Below, one piece after another: positions 15,206 through 22,724 of a stretch of 62,645 nt of DNA; the first letter of the stretch is position 1, and every line of letters starts with the position of its first letter. Location of the stretch: positions 1 through 62,645 of the forward strand of contig NZ_LT635463.1 in NCBI RefSeq assembly GCF_900120295.1, read 5' to 3'. The notes beneath the pieces are model-generated. The model had not been told where the DNA came from. It made no database searches and saw only the letters and a list, made by a program, of their open reading frames with translations. This stretch comes from Blautia sp. Marseille-P3201T. GTDB taxonomy: Bacteria; Bacillota; Clostridia; Lachnospirales; Lachnospiraceae. Position numbers and translations under genes: made by a program.

Positions 15206-15538
15206 CTATGCAATTTGTTCTAATTTAATTTTAATCCTTCTCACATCTTCTTCAAGCGCATTTAGACGAATTAAAGCTAATTCTTCTTTATCCCTTACTT
15301 CCAACGCTTGATTAAGTTTTCTTGATAAATCAAGATGTCCTTCTGCAATAATCTTGATATTCCTATTCGTTACATTTTCTAATGTAAGCTGTATATTTAA
15401 AATATCCTCTTGCATCTTAGTCATCTTTTCTTCCATACCGGATATTTTACTTTCTATACCGGATATTTTCTCATTTGTCTTTTCCGCTGATTTTTCTAAC
15501 AGCATTGCAATCTGTTCTAAATCTCTACTTTCTAACAT
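15206..15538 (-). CDS. Coiled-coil protein
   Basis: A 110-aa protein starting at 15538 behind AGGAGG. Residues 10-60 form heptads with ISGIESKISGMEEKMTKM, and a second helical stretch with LNALEEDVRRIKIKLEQIA closes it. There is no signal peptide or membrane segment. No enzyme or DNA-binding motif is visible. Such proteins are frequent next to plasmid replication and transfer origins. A structural or regulatory role is possible. Confidence 0.65.
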   Translation of the reverse strand: MLESRDLEQIAMLLEKSAEKTNEKISGIESKISGMEEKMTKMQEDILNIQLTLENVTNRNIKIIAEGHLDLSRKLNQALEVRDKEELALIRLNALEEDVRRIKIKLEQIA

Positions 15539-15670
15539 TTCATACCTCCTACAAATTGTCAATTTTATTCGTCTGTGTTCTATTCTTATTTTTCTGTTAT
15601 TCCCATTTCAAATCTGTGCTTTTAGTATATTGCACAGAATTTGAAACGTCAATGGAATATAATATAAATA

Positions 15671-15943
15671 TTATTCTACCAAAAGCAGCTCCTCTCCTTT
15701 AGTAGCCACATCTGGTAAAAATGTCCCTAAGCTTGCAACGGGAATAAATAAATTATATCCCTCAAAGCTTTTGAAATGTGCCAGCATTTTATCATTTTCA
15801 ATCAATACATATTCTCTCTTATCTGCATTGTTAAAATAAATGCTACCCAGTCGGTAATATTTTCTTGCTTCTGCAAGCGTTTCTTTTTCGATTTCCTTGA
15901 TACTCCTTGTCAGTTCTCCTTTTGCATTTCTGTACCTTTTCAT
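15671..15943 (-). CDS. Hypothetical 90-aa protein
   Basis: Start at 15943 behind a perfect AAGGAGG. The protein begins with MKRYRNAKGELTRSIKEIE, then has a stretch with REYVLIENDKMLAHFKSFEGY, and ends in EELLLVE. It is basic at the front and mixed alpha/beta. No family was recognised. It lies between the coiled-coil gene and the replication origin and has its own ribosome site and spacing. Confidence 0.6.
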   Translation of the reverse strand: MKRYRNAKGELTRSIKEIEKETLAEARKYYRLGSIYFNNADKREYVLIENDKMLAHFKSFEGYNLFIPVASLGTFLPDVATKGEELLLVE

Positions 15944-16032
15944 GATTTTTCCTCCTTGTATTTATTTTTAGATATACAAATTTGTCTAGCAAAACTGATT
16001 TCCGGTTGACGGAAGTCTGGTGGGACTTACCT

Positions 16033-16255
16033 CAACCCGCAGGATATTCCTGCTATTTTCTGTTTTGCTGATTTCCGTATATCCGTTATCTGTATGGGAC
16101 AACGCAAAAGTGGCCAGAAATTAGGGGAATGACAAGGGGCAAGCGCAGCGCAGCTATGTACACCTTTTCTTACCCCTAATTTTAGGCTATGCTTTAAGTT
16201 CCCATACGACGGATATACGGAAGTAAACAGAATGCCACAGGAGCACCTGCGGGTG
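16033..16255. repeat. 223-bp imperfect palindrome (P1)
   Basis: Both ends read CCCGCAGG/CCTGCGGG, and the arms pair with few gaps over about 95 bp each. The inner parts include TTCCGTATATCCG on one side and its complement on the other, then TATGGGA and ATTAGGGG. A block of this arm (CGTATAT, then CTGTATGGGANAACG) recurs in palindrome P3 at 21301. The stretch 15944-16430 otherwise holds no convincing gene. It could be a miniature inverted-repeat element, a structured RNA or a single-strand origin. Confidence 0.7.
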
Positions 16256-16431
16256 TACGTCTTAAATAGTTTATCGTTTAAAGAAAACTTACCATTCATT
16301 GAGGTTTATAAGTAAATAACTATAATGAGATATTAGACTACTTTTATACTTATAAATACATACTTAAATACTTAGAGGAGCACAAAAATCTCTGAGTGCC
16401 TTATAAATACTAATGTTCAAGAATTTTGAAC

Positions 16432-16512
16432 GGAAACATCTGGGTTGTAAAAAGAAACATTTAGGTAGTTAAAAGAAACGTTTAGGTAGTTGAAAAGAAA
16501 CATTTAGGTAGT
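16432..16512 (+). repeat. Iterons of the Rep_3 replication origin
   Basis: GAAACATTTAGGTAGT occurs at 16454-16469 and 16497-16512, with GAAACGTTTAGGTAGT at 16475-16490 and a degenerate copy at 16433-16448. The spacing is 21-22 bp, two helical turns. Direct repeats in phase, just upstream of an initiator gene, are the hallmark of an iteron origin. The stretch 16256-16430 before them is AT-rich and could serve as the unwinding region. Confidence 0.88.
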
Positions 16513-16547
16513 CTGATAGTGTAATATACCTGAAAGAAACAAGTGCC

Positions 16548-16575
16548 TTGACATTGTTACCTTTTATAGTATAAT
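16548..16575 (+). promoter_or_regulatory. Promoter of the rep gene
   Basis: TTGACA (16548-16553), a 16-base spacer and TATAAT (16570-16575), 28 bases before the start codon. The iterons lie immediately upstream, so initiator binding could repress it. Confidence 0.8.
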
Positions 16576-16603
16576 AGTTATATCTTTATTAGAGGTAACA
16601 ATT

Positions 16604-17320
16604 ATGAAAAATATGTGTTTAAACAAAGAAAATCAGGTTGTTATGGCAAACGATTTAATCAAGAGTAAAAGCTGCCTCTCTTTGAATGAAATAAAATTGC
16701 TGCGCCTCACAATTATGCAGATTGTGAAGGAAGACAATGATTTCTATACATACAAAATATCTATTATGGAATTGGCAAAATTACTAGACATCCCCAGTAC
16801 ACATTTATATTCTGACGTATATGATATTTGCAGACATCTTTTACAAGAAGTCGTTGAGATTGGTGATGGAAACCCTAAACATAAATGGAAAATATTCCAA
16901 TGGTGCAGTAGTTGCAGTTATAACAACGGAATTATTACAATAAAGCTCCACGAAGATTTACAGCCTTATTTAATACAATTAAAAGGTTACTATACACAAT
17001 ATGTATTAGAAGATATTATATTGCTCAAAACGATTTATGCAATTCGTATTTATGAACTAATACGTGAAGCAATGAAAGGGCAAAAGGTATATGCTGATAA
17101 AATAGCGATTATAACTTTAAGTGAGGAAACAATCAGAAAAGCAACCGGAACTGAAGACAAATATACAAAAATGAGTATGTTTCGAGCACGAGTTATTGAT
17201 GCGGCATTAAAAGAAATCAATGCAAAATTAGGCTATAACATAAGTTATGAACCACTAAAATGCAGCCGAAAAATTGTAGGTTTCCGTTTTAAAATAGAGT
17301 CTAAAAACAATGGCAAGTAA
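16604..17320 (+). CDS. Rep_3 superfamily replication initiator
   Basis: A 238-aa protein with the features of Rep_3/RepB initiators. VVMANDLIKSKSCLSLNEIKLLRL near the N-terminus starts the first winged helix. KISIMELAKLLDIPSTHLY and a YIRIYELI-like stretch (TIYAIRIYELIREA) follow. The second winged helix ends in VGFRFKIES. It binds the iterons just upstream to open the origin. The start follows AGAGGTAAC. It is one of the few rightward genes in the backbone and has its own promoter. The convergent gene at 17429 is separated by two hairpin repeats. Confidence 0.93.
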   Translation: MKNMCLNKENQVVMANDLIKSKSCLSLNEIKLLRLTIMQIVKEDNDFYTYKISIMELAKLLDIPSTHLYSDVYDICRHLLQEVVEIGDGNPKHKWKIFQWCSSCSYNNGIITIKLHEDLQPYLIQLKGYYTQYVLEDIILLKTIYAIRIYELIREAMKGQKVYADKIAIITLSEETIRKATGTEDKYTKMSMFRARVIDAALKEINAKLGYNISYEPLKCSRKIVGFRFKIESKNNGK

Positions 17321-17338
17321 ACAATTTTCAGGTTAAAA

Positions 17339-17370
17339 ATTATAAGGTGCTATTTATAGCACCTTATAAT
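17339..17370. terminator. Hairpin repeat copy 6
   Basis: A 14-bp stem ATTATAAGGTGCTA/TAGCACCTTATAAT with loop TTTA. It follows the rep gene, is AT-rich at the base and probably acts as a terminator for it. Confidence 0.75.
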
Positions 17371-17398
17371 TTCTAATACACTATACACACTTTAGTTG

Positions 17399-17424
17399 AC
17401 AAGGTGCTATTTATAGCACCTTGT
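17399..17424. terminator. Hairpin repeat copy 7
   Basis: An 11-bp stem ACAAGGTGCTA/TAGCACCTTGT with loop TTTA, five bases beyond the stop of the convergent DUF5688 gene. Together with copy 6 it separates two convergent transcripts. Confidence 0.75.
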
Positions 17425-17428
17425 TTCT

Positions 17429-18295
17429 TCAAGCTTTATGTAATCTTCCATTTTCCCAAACAAATACATTATCTGATAAATATTCATTTGGCGATAACAC
17501 TGTGTTATTTACTTCCTGTACCATTTTTTTGCATGATCTTATATCGTCTTTTGATTTATAAGGAACTGCAATAAATTCATGAACAGAACTGGGTAGTATA
17601 AGAAATTTAGAAGAAAACTGTTTTTCTAATTTATCCATTACTTTTTCACTAACCATAAGCGCTGCGCCTTCATCATTATCTTTTGTAGTTACAACCAATA
17701 TTTTGATTTTCTTATCTGCTTCCTCTAACGGAAAATCTTCAATATATTCTTTTATAATATTTTCGATAGGTGCAATATAATAATGCTTTTCTAAATTTTC
17801 TTTTGCGTATAAAAAGACTTCTTCTTTTGTCAGGTTGAGAGCTTTTAACAGATCATTTTTCACTCTTATTTTTCCAATACTTTCTCCAAACTCAATACGA
17901 ATATAAAAAGTAATTGCCATATCCTCTACAGGGATAAATAGAATATCTTCTTGTTTTAGTCCTTCAGCATTTCTATTTAAAGATATCAAAGTCATATAGA
18001 GATTTTCCTTTATATAATCCATATTTTTCATCACATTACTAACTTTCTCTGCTTCTGGCTGATCTCCCGCTAAGATACTTTCCATATATTCAATCAATTC
18101 TTTATCTGACATCTGAATAATACTTTCATGATTATAAATTATAGGATAAGTATTACTGCCCGATCTCAAAATGGCATATCCTTCCAATTTCTCATTTCTT
18201 TTCCAACGTTGCACATATTCCACTGTAAAATCTTTTTCTTCTTCTCTCAAAAGTTCATTTAATTTTTCTACTCTCATCATCATTTTTTCTCTCAT
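17429..18295 (-). CDS. DUF5688 family protein
   Basis: A 288-aa soluble protein of the type common in Lachnospiraceae genomes and mobile elements. Features are an N-terminal half with YPIIYNHESIIQMSDKELIEYM, a central LKQEDILFIPVEDMAITFYIRI block, and a C-terminal part with SKFLILPSSVHEFIAVP. The function of the family is unknown. It starts at 18295 behind GGAAAGGA and is first in a two-gene leftward set with the 94-aa gene upstream. No signal peptide or membrane segment is visible. Confidence 0.75.
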   Translation of the reverse strand: MREKMMMRVEKLNELLREEEKDFTVEYVQRWKRNEKLEGYAILRSGSNTYPIIYNHESIIQMSDKELIEYMESILAGDQPEAEKVSNVMKNMDYIKENLYMTLISLNRNAEGLKQEDILFIPVEDMAITFYIRIEFGESIGKIRVKNDLLKALNLTKEEVFLYAKENLEKHYYIAPIENIIKEYIEDFPLEEADKKIKILVVTTKDNDEGAALMVSEKVMDKLEKQFSSKFLILPSSVHEFIAVPYKSKDDIRSCKKMVQEVNNTVLSPNEYLSDNVFVWENGRLHKA

Positions 18296-18343
18296 AATTA
18301 AAATCCTTTCCGCTTTTTAGCTATTAAATTTTTCCATACAATA

Positions 18344-18369
18344 CAGGAACTAGGCTAATCCCAGTTCCT
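18344..18369. terminator. Short hairpin at the end of the 94-aa gene
   Basis: AGGAACT pairs with AGTTCCT around an 11-base loop that includes the stop region of the gene ending at 18355. A T-rich stretch follows on the plus strand. It may be a weak terminator or a processing site. Confidence 0.45.
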
Positions 18370-18639
18370 ATATTTTTGCGATATAGTTGTAATAATCCCA
18401 ATTACTGCATTTAAAGCTTCACCCCATGTAGTAGATCCTTGAGTAGCTTTCTGTCTATGTAGCCAAGAATAAAGATATTGATATTCTATTTTTTCATGAG
18501 TATCAAAAATAAAACTTATTTCTTTTTCTACATCTTCTCTGTTTCGTTCCAGCATTTGAAGATTTTCTTCTGAAACATCAATCGCTGTAATCGTTACAAT
18601 ACCTTCTTTGATATCAATAGATGTTATTTCAACTGTCAC
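18355..18639 (-). CDS. Hypothetical 94-aa protein
   Basis: GTG start at 18639 behind AAAGGAGGTGG. The first half is beta-like (EITSIDIKEGIVTITAIDVSE) and the second helical (LYSWLHRQKATQGSTTWGEAL). There is no recognised family and no signal peptide. It is transcribed towards the DUF5688 gene 60 bases away. Confidence 0.55.
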   Translation of the reverse strand: MTVEITSIDIKEGIVTITAIDVSEENLQMLERNREDVEKEISFIFDTHEKIEYQYLYSWLHRQKATQGSTTWGEALNAVIGIITTISQKYRNWD

Positions 18640-18722
18640 ATTTCCACCTCCTTTCCAGGTCTATTTTGTGATACATTTTTTTCAACAACTGAAGAACACG
18701 ATATGTAGTTGTCAAGGTGCTA

Positions 18723-18931
18723 AGCAACTTGTTTGTTGCTTATGAGCCATTTTCATCACAGGCGTTATGTTCTGCGTCAATGAGCAAGGTGTTTCTACAG
18801 AAACACCGATACGCCGTAGGGCAATCATTGACGCAGAACATAGGCTGTGATATGCCTTCAGAACGAATGAAAACTCACGTTTCCTATGCTGAAAGAAAAG
18901 TGTCTAACTTATAAGCAACAAACAAATTGCA
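18723..18931. repeat. 209-bp nested inverted repeat (P2)
   Basis: Outer arms of 21 bp (18723-18743 and 18911-18931) share TTGTTTGTTGCTTAT. Inner arms share ATGTTCTGCGTCAATGA and its complement, flanking GGTGTTTC-TACA-GAAACACC. The right side has about 55 extra bases. The gene-free stretch 18640-19093 holds this element and the toxin-antitoxin promoter. It may be a miniature inverted-repeat element or a structured RNA. Confidence 0.65.
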
Positions 18932-19054
18932 GAACCACAGACAGCATCATTCGTTCTTTTGTTCTAAAAAAATATTAAAATACAGATGTAATGCAAAGGT
19001 GTGATATTATATAGCAATTATATAGTAATTTGCTTGCTTTTTATCTTTCTTTGC

Positions 19055-19060
19055 TATAAT
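19055..19060 (+). promoter_or_regulatory. -10 element of the relB/yoeB operon
   Basis: TATAAT at 19055-19060, 34 bases before the antitoxin start. TTGCTT-like -35 candidates lie upstream, but the spacing (15 or 19) is not ideal. This is typical of a weak, autoregulated toxin-antitoxin promoter. Confidence 0.5.
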
Positions 19061-19093
19061 ATATATATAAGAAATAGAAAAGGAGTGAGTAGT

Positions 19094-19351
19094 ATGGCAC
19101 AAATCAATTTTCGTGTAGATGATGATATAAAGCGAAGCGCCGAAAGAACACTTAATGACATAGGATTGAATATGTCTACTGCAATTACTATTTTTCTCAA
19201 GGCAGTTGTTCGTGAAAATCGTATTCCTTTTGAACTATCCGCTGATCCATTCTGCAGCAAAGAAAATATGGACGAATTAGAAAGACGGCTAAATGATATT
19301 CATTCTGGAAAAAGTACGTTAAAAGAGCATGACTTGATTGAGGTAGACTAA
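19094..19351 (+). CDS. relB: RelB/DinJ-family antitoxin
   Basis: An 85-aa protein with MAQINFRVDDDIKRSAERTL, a ribbon-helix-helix of the RelB/DinJ type, and MSTAITIFLKAVVREN as its second helix. The C-terminal part, with MDELERRLNDI, would wrap and block the toxin. The start at 19094 follows AAAGGAG. Its stop overlaps the toxin start (TAATG), so translation is coupled. It should repress its own promoter with the toxin as co-repressor. Confidence 0.92.
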   Translation: MAQINFRVDDDIKRSAERTLNDIGLNMSTAITIFLKAVVRENRIPFELSADPFCSKENMDELERRLNDIHSGKSTLKEHDLIEVD

Positions 19352-19614
19352 TGAAAAAACTCTGGGAAGATAATGCGTGGAATGAATATTTAGAATGGCA
19401 GACTAAAGACAAAAAAACATTAAAAAAAATAAACCGACTTTTATTAGACATTGATCGAAATGGTTATAATTGTATCGGAAAACCAGAAGCATTAAGTGGA
19501 AATCTTGCTGGATATTGGAGCGTCCGCATTGATGAGAAGAATAGAATTGTCTTTAGAATTAACGAAAATAGCATTGAAATTTTACAATGTGGTACTCATT
19601 ATAGAGATAAATAA
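19351..19614 (+). CDS. yoeB: YoeB/Txe-family mRNA interferase toxin
   Basis: An 87-aa toxin of normal YoeB length. KKLWEDNAWNEYLEWQTKDKK is the family opening, GKPEALSGNLAGYWSVRID contains the conserved Gly-Lys-Pro-Glu stretch, and it ends with LQCGTHYRDK, with the catalytic His and terminal Tyr. YoeB cuts mRNA in the ribosomal A site. Together with relB it stabilises the plasmid in the population by post-segregational killing. No lesion is visible, so it should be active. Confidence 0.94.
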   Translation: MKKLWEDNAWNEYLEWQTKDKKTLKKINRLLLDIDRNGYNCIGKPEALSGNLAGYWSVRIDEKNRIVFRINENSIEILQCGTHYRDK

Positions 19615-19665
19615 GCAACATTCTTCTTTTTAACAGTCCTATTTTTTCTTTTTAGGAAAGGAAAC

Positions 19666-19703
19666 AAAAAGGTAGGTGCTATAAATAGCACCTACCTTTT
19701 TTA
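19666..19703 (-). terminator. Hairpin repeat copy 8, terminator of the methyltransferase gene
   Basis: A 16-bp stem AAAAAGGTAGGTGCTA (19666-19681) and its complement (19686-19701) with loop TAAA, next to the stop at 19701. T tracts on both sides make it bidirectional, serving the convergent yoeB gene too. Confidence 0.85.
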
Positions 19704-20594
19704 ACTTAAATACCACAAACCATTTTCAAAGAAAAAAATCTTCCGATAGGCATATAAAGTTTGACGAACCTTCTCCTTTACATGATTATTTTTTTCTGCT
19801 TTTTTATATCCCGAAACTTGCTGATAAATATTATGCAACTCTATTTTCCCACCGGCTTTTTCTATAATATCTGCTATCACATCTTTCCACGTTACACTCT
19901 CCAGGTTGCGAATATCTGCTATCCTGTTGACTGCAAATTGTACTGGATAAATCAAATCCTCTGCTTTTTTTAACAGTAATACATATTCATGTTGAATGCG
20001 AATAAAATTTTCATTTGCATACTGGTTTTTATTACTCATACAATTATGCTGTACTTTTATGACAATATTTTCAATGATACCCGGTTTCGCAATTTCTAAT
20101 AGCATACTATACAGTTTCCCCTGTTTCTTCAAGTCTCCCATTAAAACTGCCATGTGTCCTCCTGTCTCTAAAGAAGCAAATTGTTTTATCATACAAGCAT
20201 TTAGTTTTTTAATAAAATCTTCCCAACTTCTACACTGTGATAAATCTACTTCATTTGCACAAATACCGTATTTTTTCTCTATCTCTGATGCTGCATACAT
20301 ATTGTCCGCATACCGTATCATATTATGATAAGGCGGATGCCAGAAAATAAATTCGTTTCTTTCCGGAACATCCATGTTTAAAAGATCAAATCCTTGATTT
20401 AAGTCATATACATTCGCTTTTATATTTTTTCTGTCCGCCACGTCTTTTGTTGTTCCGGAACCGCACATATAATCACTGATATTTTTTACTTTGTAAAAAT
20501 CAATTAAATCTTCAATCAATCTTGGTGAACAGTTTCCTCTATAGAGGTTATTTCCACCAATTCCTCTTTCTTTGTAAGATACTATACTTTGCAT
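19701..20594 (-). CDS. Orphan DNA methyltransferase-like protein
   Basis: A 297-aa protein. The SAM-binding motif I is ISDYMCGSGTTKDVADR and the catalytic motif IV is FIFWHPPYHNMIRY, where the usual D/N/S-PPY has His first. This order (motif I before IV, about 40 residues apart) fits an N4/N6 amino-methyltransferase. After residue 225 a winged-helix-like tail (VTWKDVIADIIEKAGGKIELHNIYQQV) may provide DNA binding. No restriction endonuclase is nearby, so it may protect incoming plasmid DNA from host enzymes. The start follows AAAGGAGG. The His in motif IV could lower or alter activity. Confidence 0.78.
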   Translation of the reverse strand: MQSIVSYKERGIGGNNLYRGNCSPRLIEDLIDFYKVKNISDYMCGSGTTKDVADRKNIKANVYDLNQGFDLLNMDVPERNEFIFWHPPYHNMIRYADNMYAASEIEKKYGICANEVDLSQCRSWEDFIKKLNACMIKQFASLETGGHMAVLMGDLKKQGKLYSMLLEIAKPGIIENIVIKVQHNCMSNKNQYANENFIRIQHEYVLLLKKAEDLIYPVQFAVNRIADIRNLESVTWKDVIADIIEKAGGKIELHNIYQQVSGYKKAEKNNHVKEKVRQTLYAYRKIFFFENGLWYLS

Positions 20595-20726
20595 GTACTT
20601 CCTCCTTTAAATCATTTGTTTTTTAGTTCCATAATACTGATACGACAATCTTCTATATTGGTTTTCTCCGTGCCCCCTCTCCTAAAAAAGATAATTTAAT
20701 ATACTGTTTTCGCAACATTTTAAAAT

Positions 20727-20748
20727 TGGGTGCTATAAATAGCACCCA
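20727..20748. repeat. Hairpin repeat copy 9
   Basis: TGGGTGCTA-TAAA-TAGCACCCA, a 9-bp stem in which the flanking pair changes to G-C on both sides, keeping the stem intact. It lies 34 bases past the RadC-like gene's stop. Confidence 0.75.
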
Positions 20749-20781
20749 CCCATACTTTCCTTATAAATAACCTTTTTTGTA

Positions 20782-21240
20782 TTATAAAAGCTCATTTTCC
20801 TTCCGGAAGGAATAATATTCACCACTACCTATGATGATAAAATCATCTAGTGGAATTTCTAACAATTTTGCTGCATCCATAATCTTTTTGCAAATATCCC
20901 TATCCTGTTCACTTGGTAATATATTTCCTGATGGATGGTTATGTACTATGATAATATTCGCAGCGCCAATGAGTAATGCTCTCATAAAAATTTCTCTATT
21001 CGATAAAAATGCAGCATTTATCGTTCCATGTGAAATTTCAAAAATACCAATAAGCATTTTTTTCGTATCGTATGCAAACATAAACACATATTCTTCTGCT
21101 TTTTTGTCTAAATGTAATTCTTTTGTAGAAAATTCAAAAACTTTTTTGCAATCTGTCATTGCATCATTACAAATTATTTTTTTACCACGAACTAAAACAG
21201 TCCTTTTATTTCTTAATTCAGCTTCATAAAGATATGCCAT
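20782..21240 (-). CDS. RadC-like JAB/MPN domain protein
   Basis: A 152-aa protein covering the MPN(+) domain of RadC. EEYVFMFAYDTKKMLIGIFEIS leads to a middle strand, and IIIVHNHPSGNILPSEQD carries the HxHPSG zinc motif, with the downstream Asp as third ligand. The N-terminal helix-hairpin-helix of chromosomal RadC is absent, as is usual for plasmid and phage copies. The function is unsettled; a metallo-isopeptidase-like or DNA-repair role is often assumed. The start follows TAGGAGGAATGT. Confidence 0.9.
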   Translation of the reverse strand: MAYLYEAELRNKRTVLVRGKKIICNDAMTDCKKVFEFSTKELHLDKKAEEYVFMFAYDTKKMLIGIFEISHGTINAAFLSNREIFMRALLIGAANIIIVHNHPSGNILPSEQDRDICKKIMDAAKLLEIPLDDFIIIGSGEYYSFRKENELL

Positions 21241-21300
21241 TTACATTCCTCCTAATAATGATTTTCCGGTTTCACAGAAAATTAAAGAAACAATATTTCT

Positions 21301-21471
21301 AAAATTACCGGTATTAGATTTTCGTATATTTTGCTGTATGGGATAACGATAGACAATCCAGAAAAGCAGAAAAAACACAAGGGCGAAGCTCTGTATACCC
21401 TTGTGTTTTTTCTGCTTTTCTGGCATGGTCGTTTCCCCATGCAGCCATATACGAAAAAAATCGGTGATTTT
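21301..21471. repeat. 171-bp near-perfect palindrome (P3)
   Basis: The inner arms match for 26 bases (21350-21375 and 21390-21415: CCAGAAAAGCAGAAAAAACA then CAAGGG). The outer arms pair on to AAAATNACCG at both ends. The loop is about 14 bases. The 352-bp gap 21241-21592 contains no convincing gene; short reading frames here are palindrome artefacts. Part of the arm resembles palindrome P1. Confidence 0.75.
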
Positions 21472-21592
21472 GAAATACTTAAAGAAGATATCCGCTTTAC
21501 TTTGCGCTCCTCTCCTAAAAAAGAAAATCATTTATTCTTATCTCTTTACATCTTTGCCATTTTCCTATATAATTTAAAATCATAATATTTTT

Positions 21593-21802
21593 TCAGTCCA
21601 CTTTTGGTTGCCGCCGAGTGGACTTCTTTTTCATTAAAATTTCCCATCTTCTGACTTTTTCGATACAGCAAAATATCATGTACGAAATTATTCCTACTGA
21701 AAATATTTGTCCTGTAAAGCTCATATTATTAGGCATTTCAAATACAGTATTAAATAATAATGCCGTTCCAAGTAAAGCCTGTGTAACACTTTCTCTGTGC
21801 AT
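21593..21802 (-). CDS. Small two-helix membrane protein
   Basis: A 69-aa protein starting at 21802 behind GGAGGAATG. Two hydrophobic stretches (TQALLGTALLFNTVF and IFSVGIISYMIFCCI) are followed by a basic cytoplasmic tail. The last codons lie inside a hairpin (AGTCCACTC pairing with the end of the coding region) that probably terminates transcription. It is divergent from the repressor gene at 21971, and an operator-like palindrome lies between them. The function is unknown. Confidence 0.6.
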   Translation of the reverse strand: MHRESVTQALLGTALLFNTVFEMPNNMSFTGQIFSVGIISYMIFCCIEKVRRWEILMKKKSTRRQPKVD

Positions 21803-21856
21803 TTTTCATTCCTCCATTCTGATAATTTATTTTCCTTTGTAACAATTATATTTTAT

Positions 21857-21909
21857 CACTAATTTTAGTGAATGTCAATGCGCTTTTCACTATTATTTGT
21901 GAATATATA
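21857..21909. promoter_or_regulatory. Two operator-like palindromes upstream of the repressor gene
   Basis: TCACTAATTTTAGTGA (21857-21872) and TTCACTATTATTTGTGAA (around 21891-21908) share the consensus TCACTAWTNTTNGTGA. A third copy lies at 22228-22243. They flank the divergent promoters of the small membrane protein and the HTH gene. Confidence 0.65.
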
Positions 21910-21970
21910 TGTTGACTTTTTCACGGATAATGCTACTATATTGTATATAATCATAGTGGAGGTAACAGAA

Positions 21971-22234
21971 ATGTTAGAATATAAAATCGACATAATAGAA
22001 GAACTGGAGAAAATTGGTGTGAACACAACAAAAGCCCGGGAAACTGGAATTTTCGGGCAATCAACTATGAAAAAATTTAAAAATAAAGATACTTCCATTT
22101 CTTTAGATAATCTTAATCGACTTTGTGCAATCTTGGAAATGCAGCCACGAGATATCATAAAATACATTGAAACAGATAACGATAGAGAAAATTACATCTC
22201 GAAAATTAGTGAAAAATCTATTGACATTCACTAA
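21971..22234 (+). CDS. HTH (Cro/CI-type) transcriptional regulator
   Basis: An 87-aa protein starting at 21971 behind GGAGGTAAC. YKIDIIEELEKIGVNTTKAR is followed by IFGQSTMKKFKNKDTSISLDNLNRLCAILEMQPRDII, a complete XRE-type helix-turn-helix of the short HTH_26 kind. The promoter TTGACT-N16-TACTAT lies about 30 bases upstream. Operator-like palindromes lie upstream of it and at the end of the gene, inside the spacer of the next promoter. It should therefore repress both itself and the small gene downstream. Confidence 0.82.
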   Translation: MLEYKIDIIEELEKIGVNTTKARETGIFGQSTMKKFKNKDTSISLDNLNRLCAILEMQPRDIIKYIETDNDRENYISKISEKSIDIH

Positions 22235-22250
22235 TATTCGTGATATTATA
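22222..22250 (+). promoter_or_regulatory. Operator-embedded promoter of the 51-aa gene
   Basis: TTGACA-N17-TATTAT, in which the 17-base spacer contains TCACTAATATTCGTGA, the third copy of the repressor's likely operator. A bound repressor would block RNA polymerase directly. The promoter begins within the end of the repressor gene. Confidence 0.7.
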
Positions 22251-22304
22251 TATTTGTAAGGAAGATATCTTACAAATCCCCCTTATGGGAGAAAGGAGAA
22301 GAAA

Positions 22305-22460
22305 ATGCAAGATATGGGAATGACAGACAAACAGTTTAACGGTTTCATAAGATTTTTAATCGATGGCTTACAAGAAGCTAAGGATGAAAAAGACACCCAA
22401 AAGAAAGATGACCGTATTCAAAAAATACTTGATAATCTTCAAAGTACATTGGAAGATTAA
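22305..22460 (+). CDS. 51-aa helical protein under repressor control
   Basis: A small reading frame, M-Q-D-M-G-M-T-D-K-Q at the start, with RBS AAAGGAG seven bases upstream. It continues with FNGFIRFLIDGLQEAKDEK and ends in ILDNLQSTLED. It is strongly charged and helical, with no membrane segment. The operator-embedded promoter and the long terminator hairpin (copy 10) at the stop codon define it as a separate transcription unit. The function is unknown. Proteins of this kind often sit in transfer-control modules. Confidence 0.65.
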   Translation: MQDMGMTDKQFNGFIRFLIDGLQEAKDEKDTQKKDDRIQKILDNLQSTLED

Positions 22461-22494
22461 AGAGTAGGTGCTATAAATAGCACCTACTCTTTAA
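22457..22494 (+). terminator. Hairpin repeat copy 10, 17-bp stem
   Basis: TTAAAGAGTAGGTGCTA and its exact complement around loop TAAA. The stop codon of the 51-aa gene is in the left arm. It is the longest stem in the family. The stretch 22495-22724 after it contains no convincing gene. Confidence 0.8.
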
Positions 22495-22724
22495 TAGTAA
22501 ACGCAGTTAGAAAAAATACTATTTTTTATTTTATACGAGCCCTGACAAAAGCAAATGATAGCGAAGCTTCGCAGGCAGAAAACTAAAAAGATACCCAAAA
22601 AATTTCACAAAAAAGTCAAATAGATTTTGTCTGAAATATAAAAAGGAAGAACTCAAACCGAAATTGTAGATGAGTTACAGGTAAACAAGCAAGAAGTAAA
22701 TCAAATAACATGTGAATAAACTAC

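Noticed and set aside
16027-16299. 90-codon leftward open frame
   Set aside because: It lies inside palindrome P1, has no ribosome site that fits, and its composition (many Cys, Pro, Ser) is unlike real genes here.
18717-18914. 65-codon rightward open frame
   Set aside because: It falls entirely within inverted repeat P2 and lacks a ribosome site.
18640-19093. tRNA or rRNA gene
   Set aside because: No cloverleaf, T-loop GTTCNANNC or rRNA signature was found here or elsewhere in the window.
21241-21531. 96-codon leftward open frame
   Set aside because: It is a by-product of palindrome P3, whose arms read as similar peptides in both directions.
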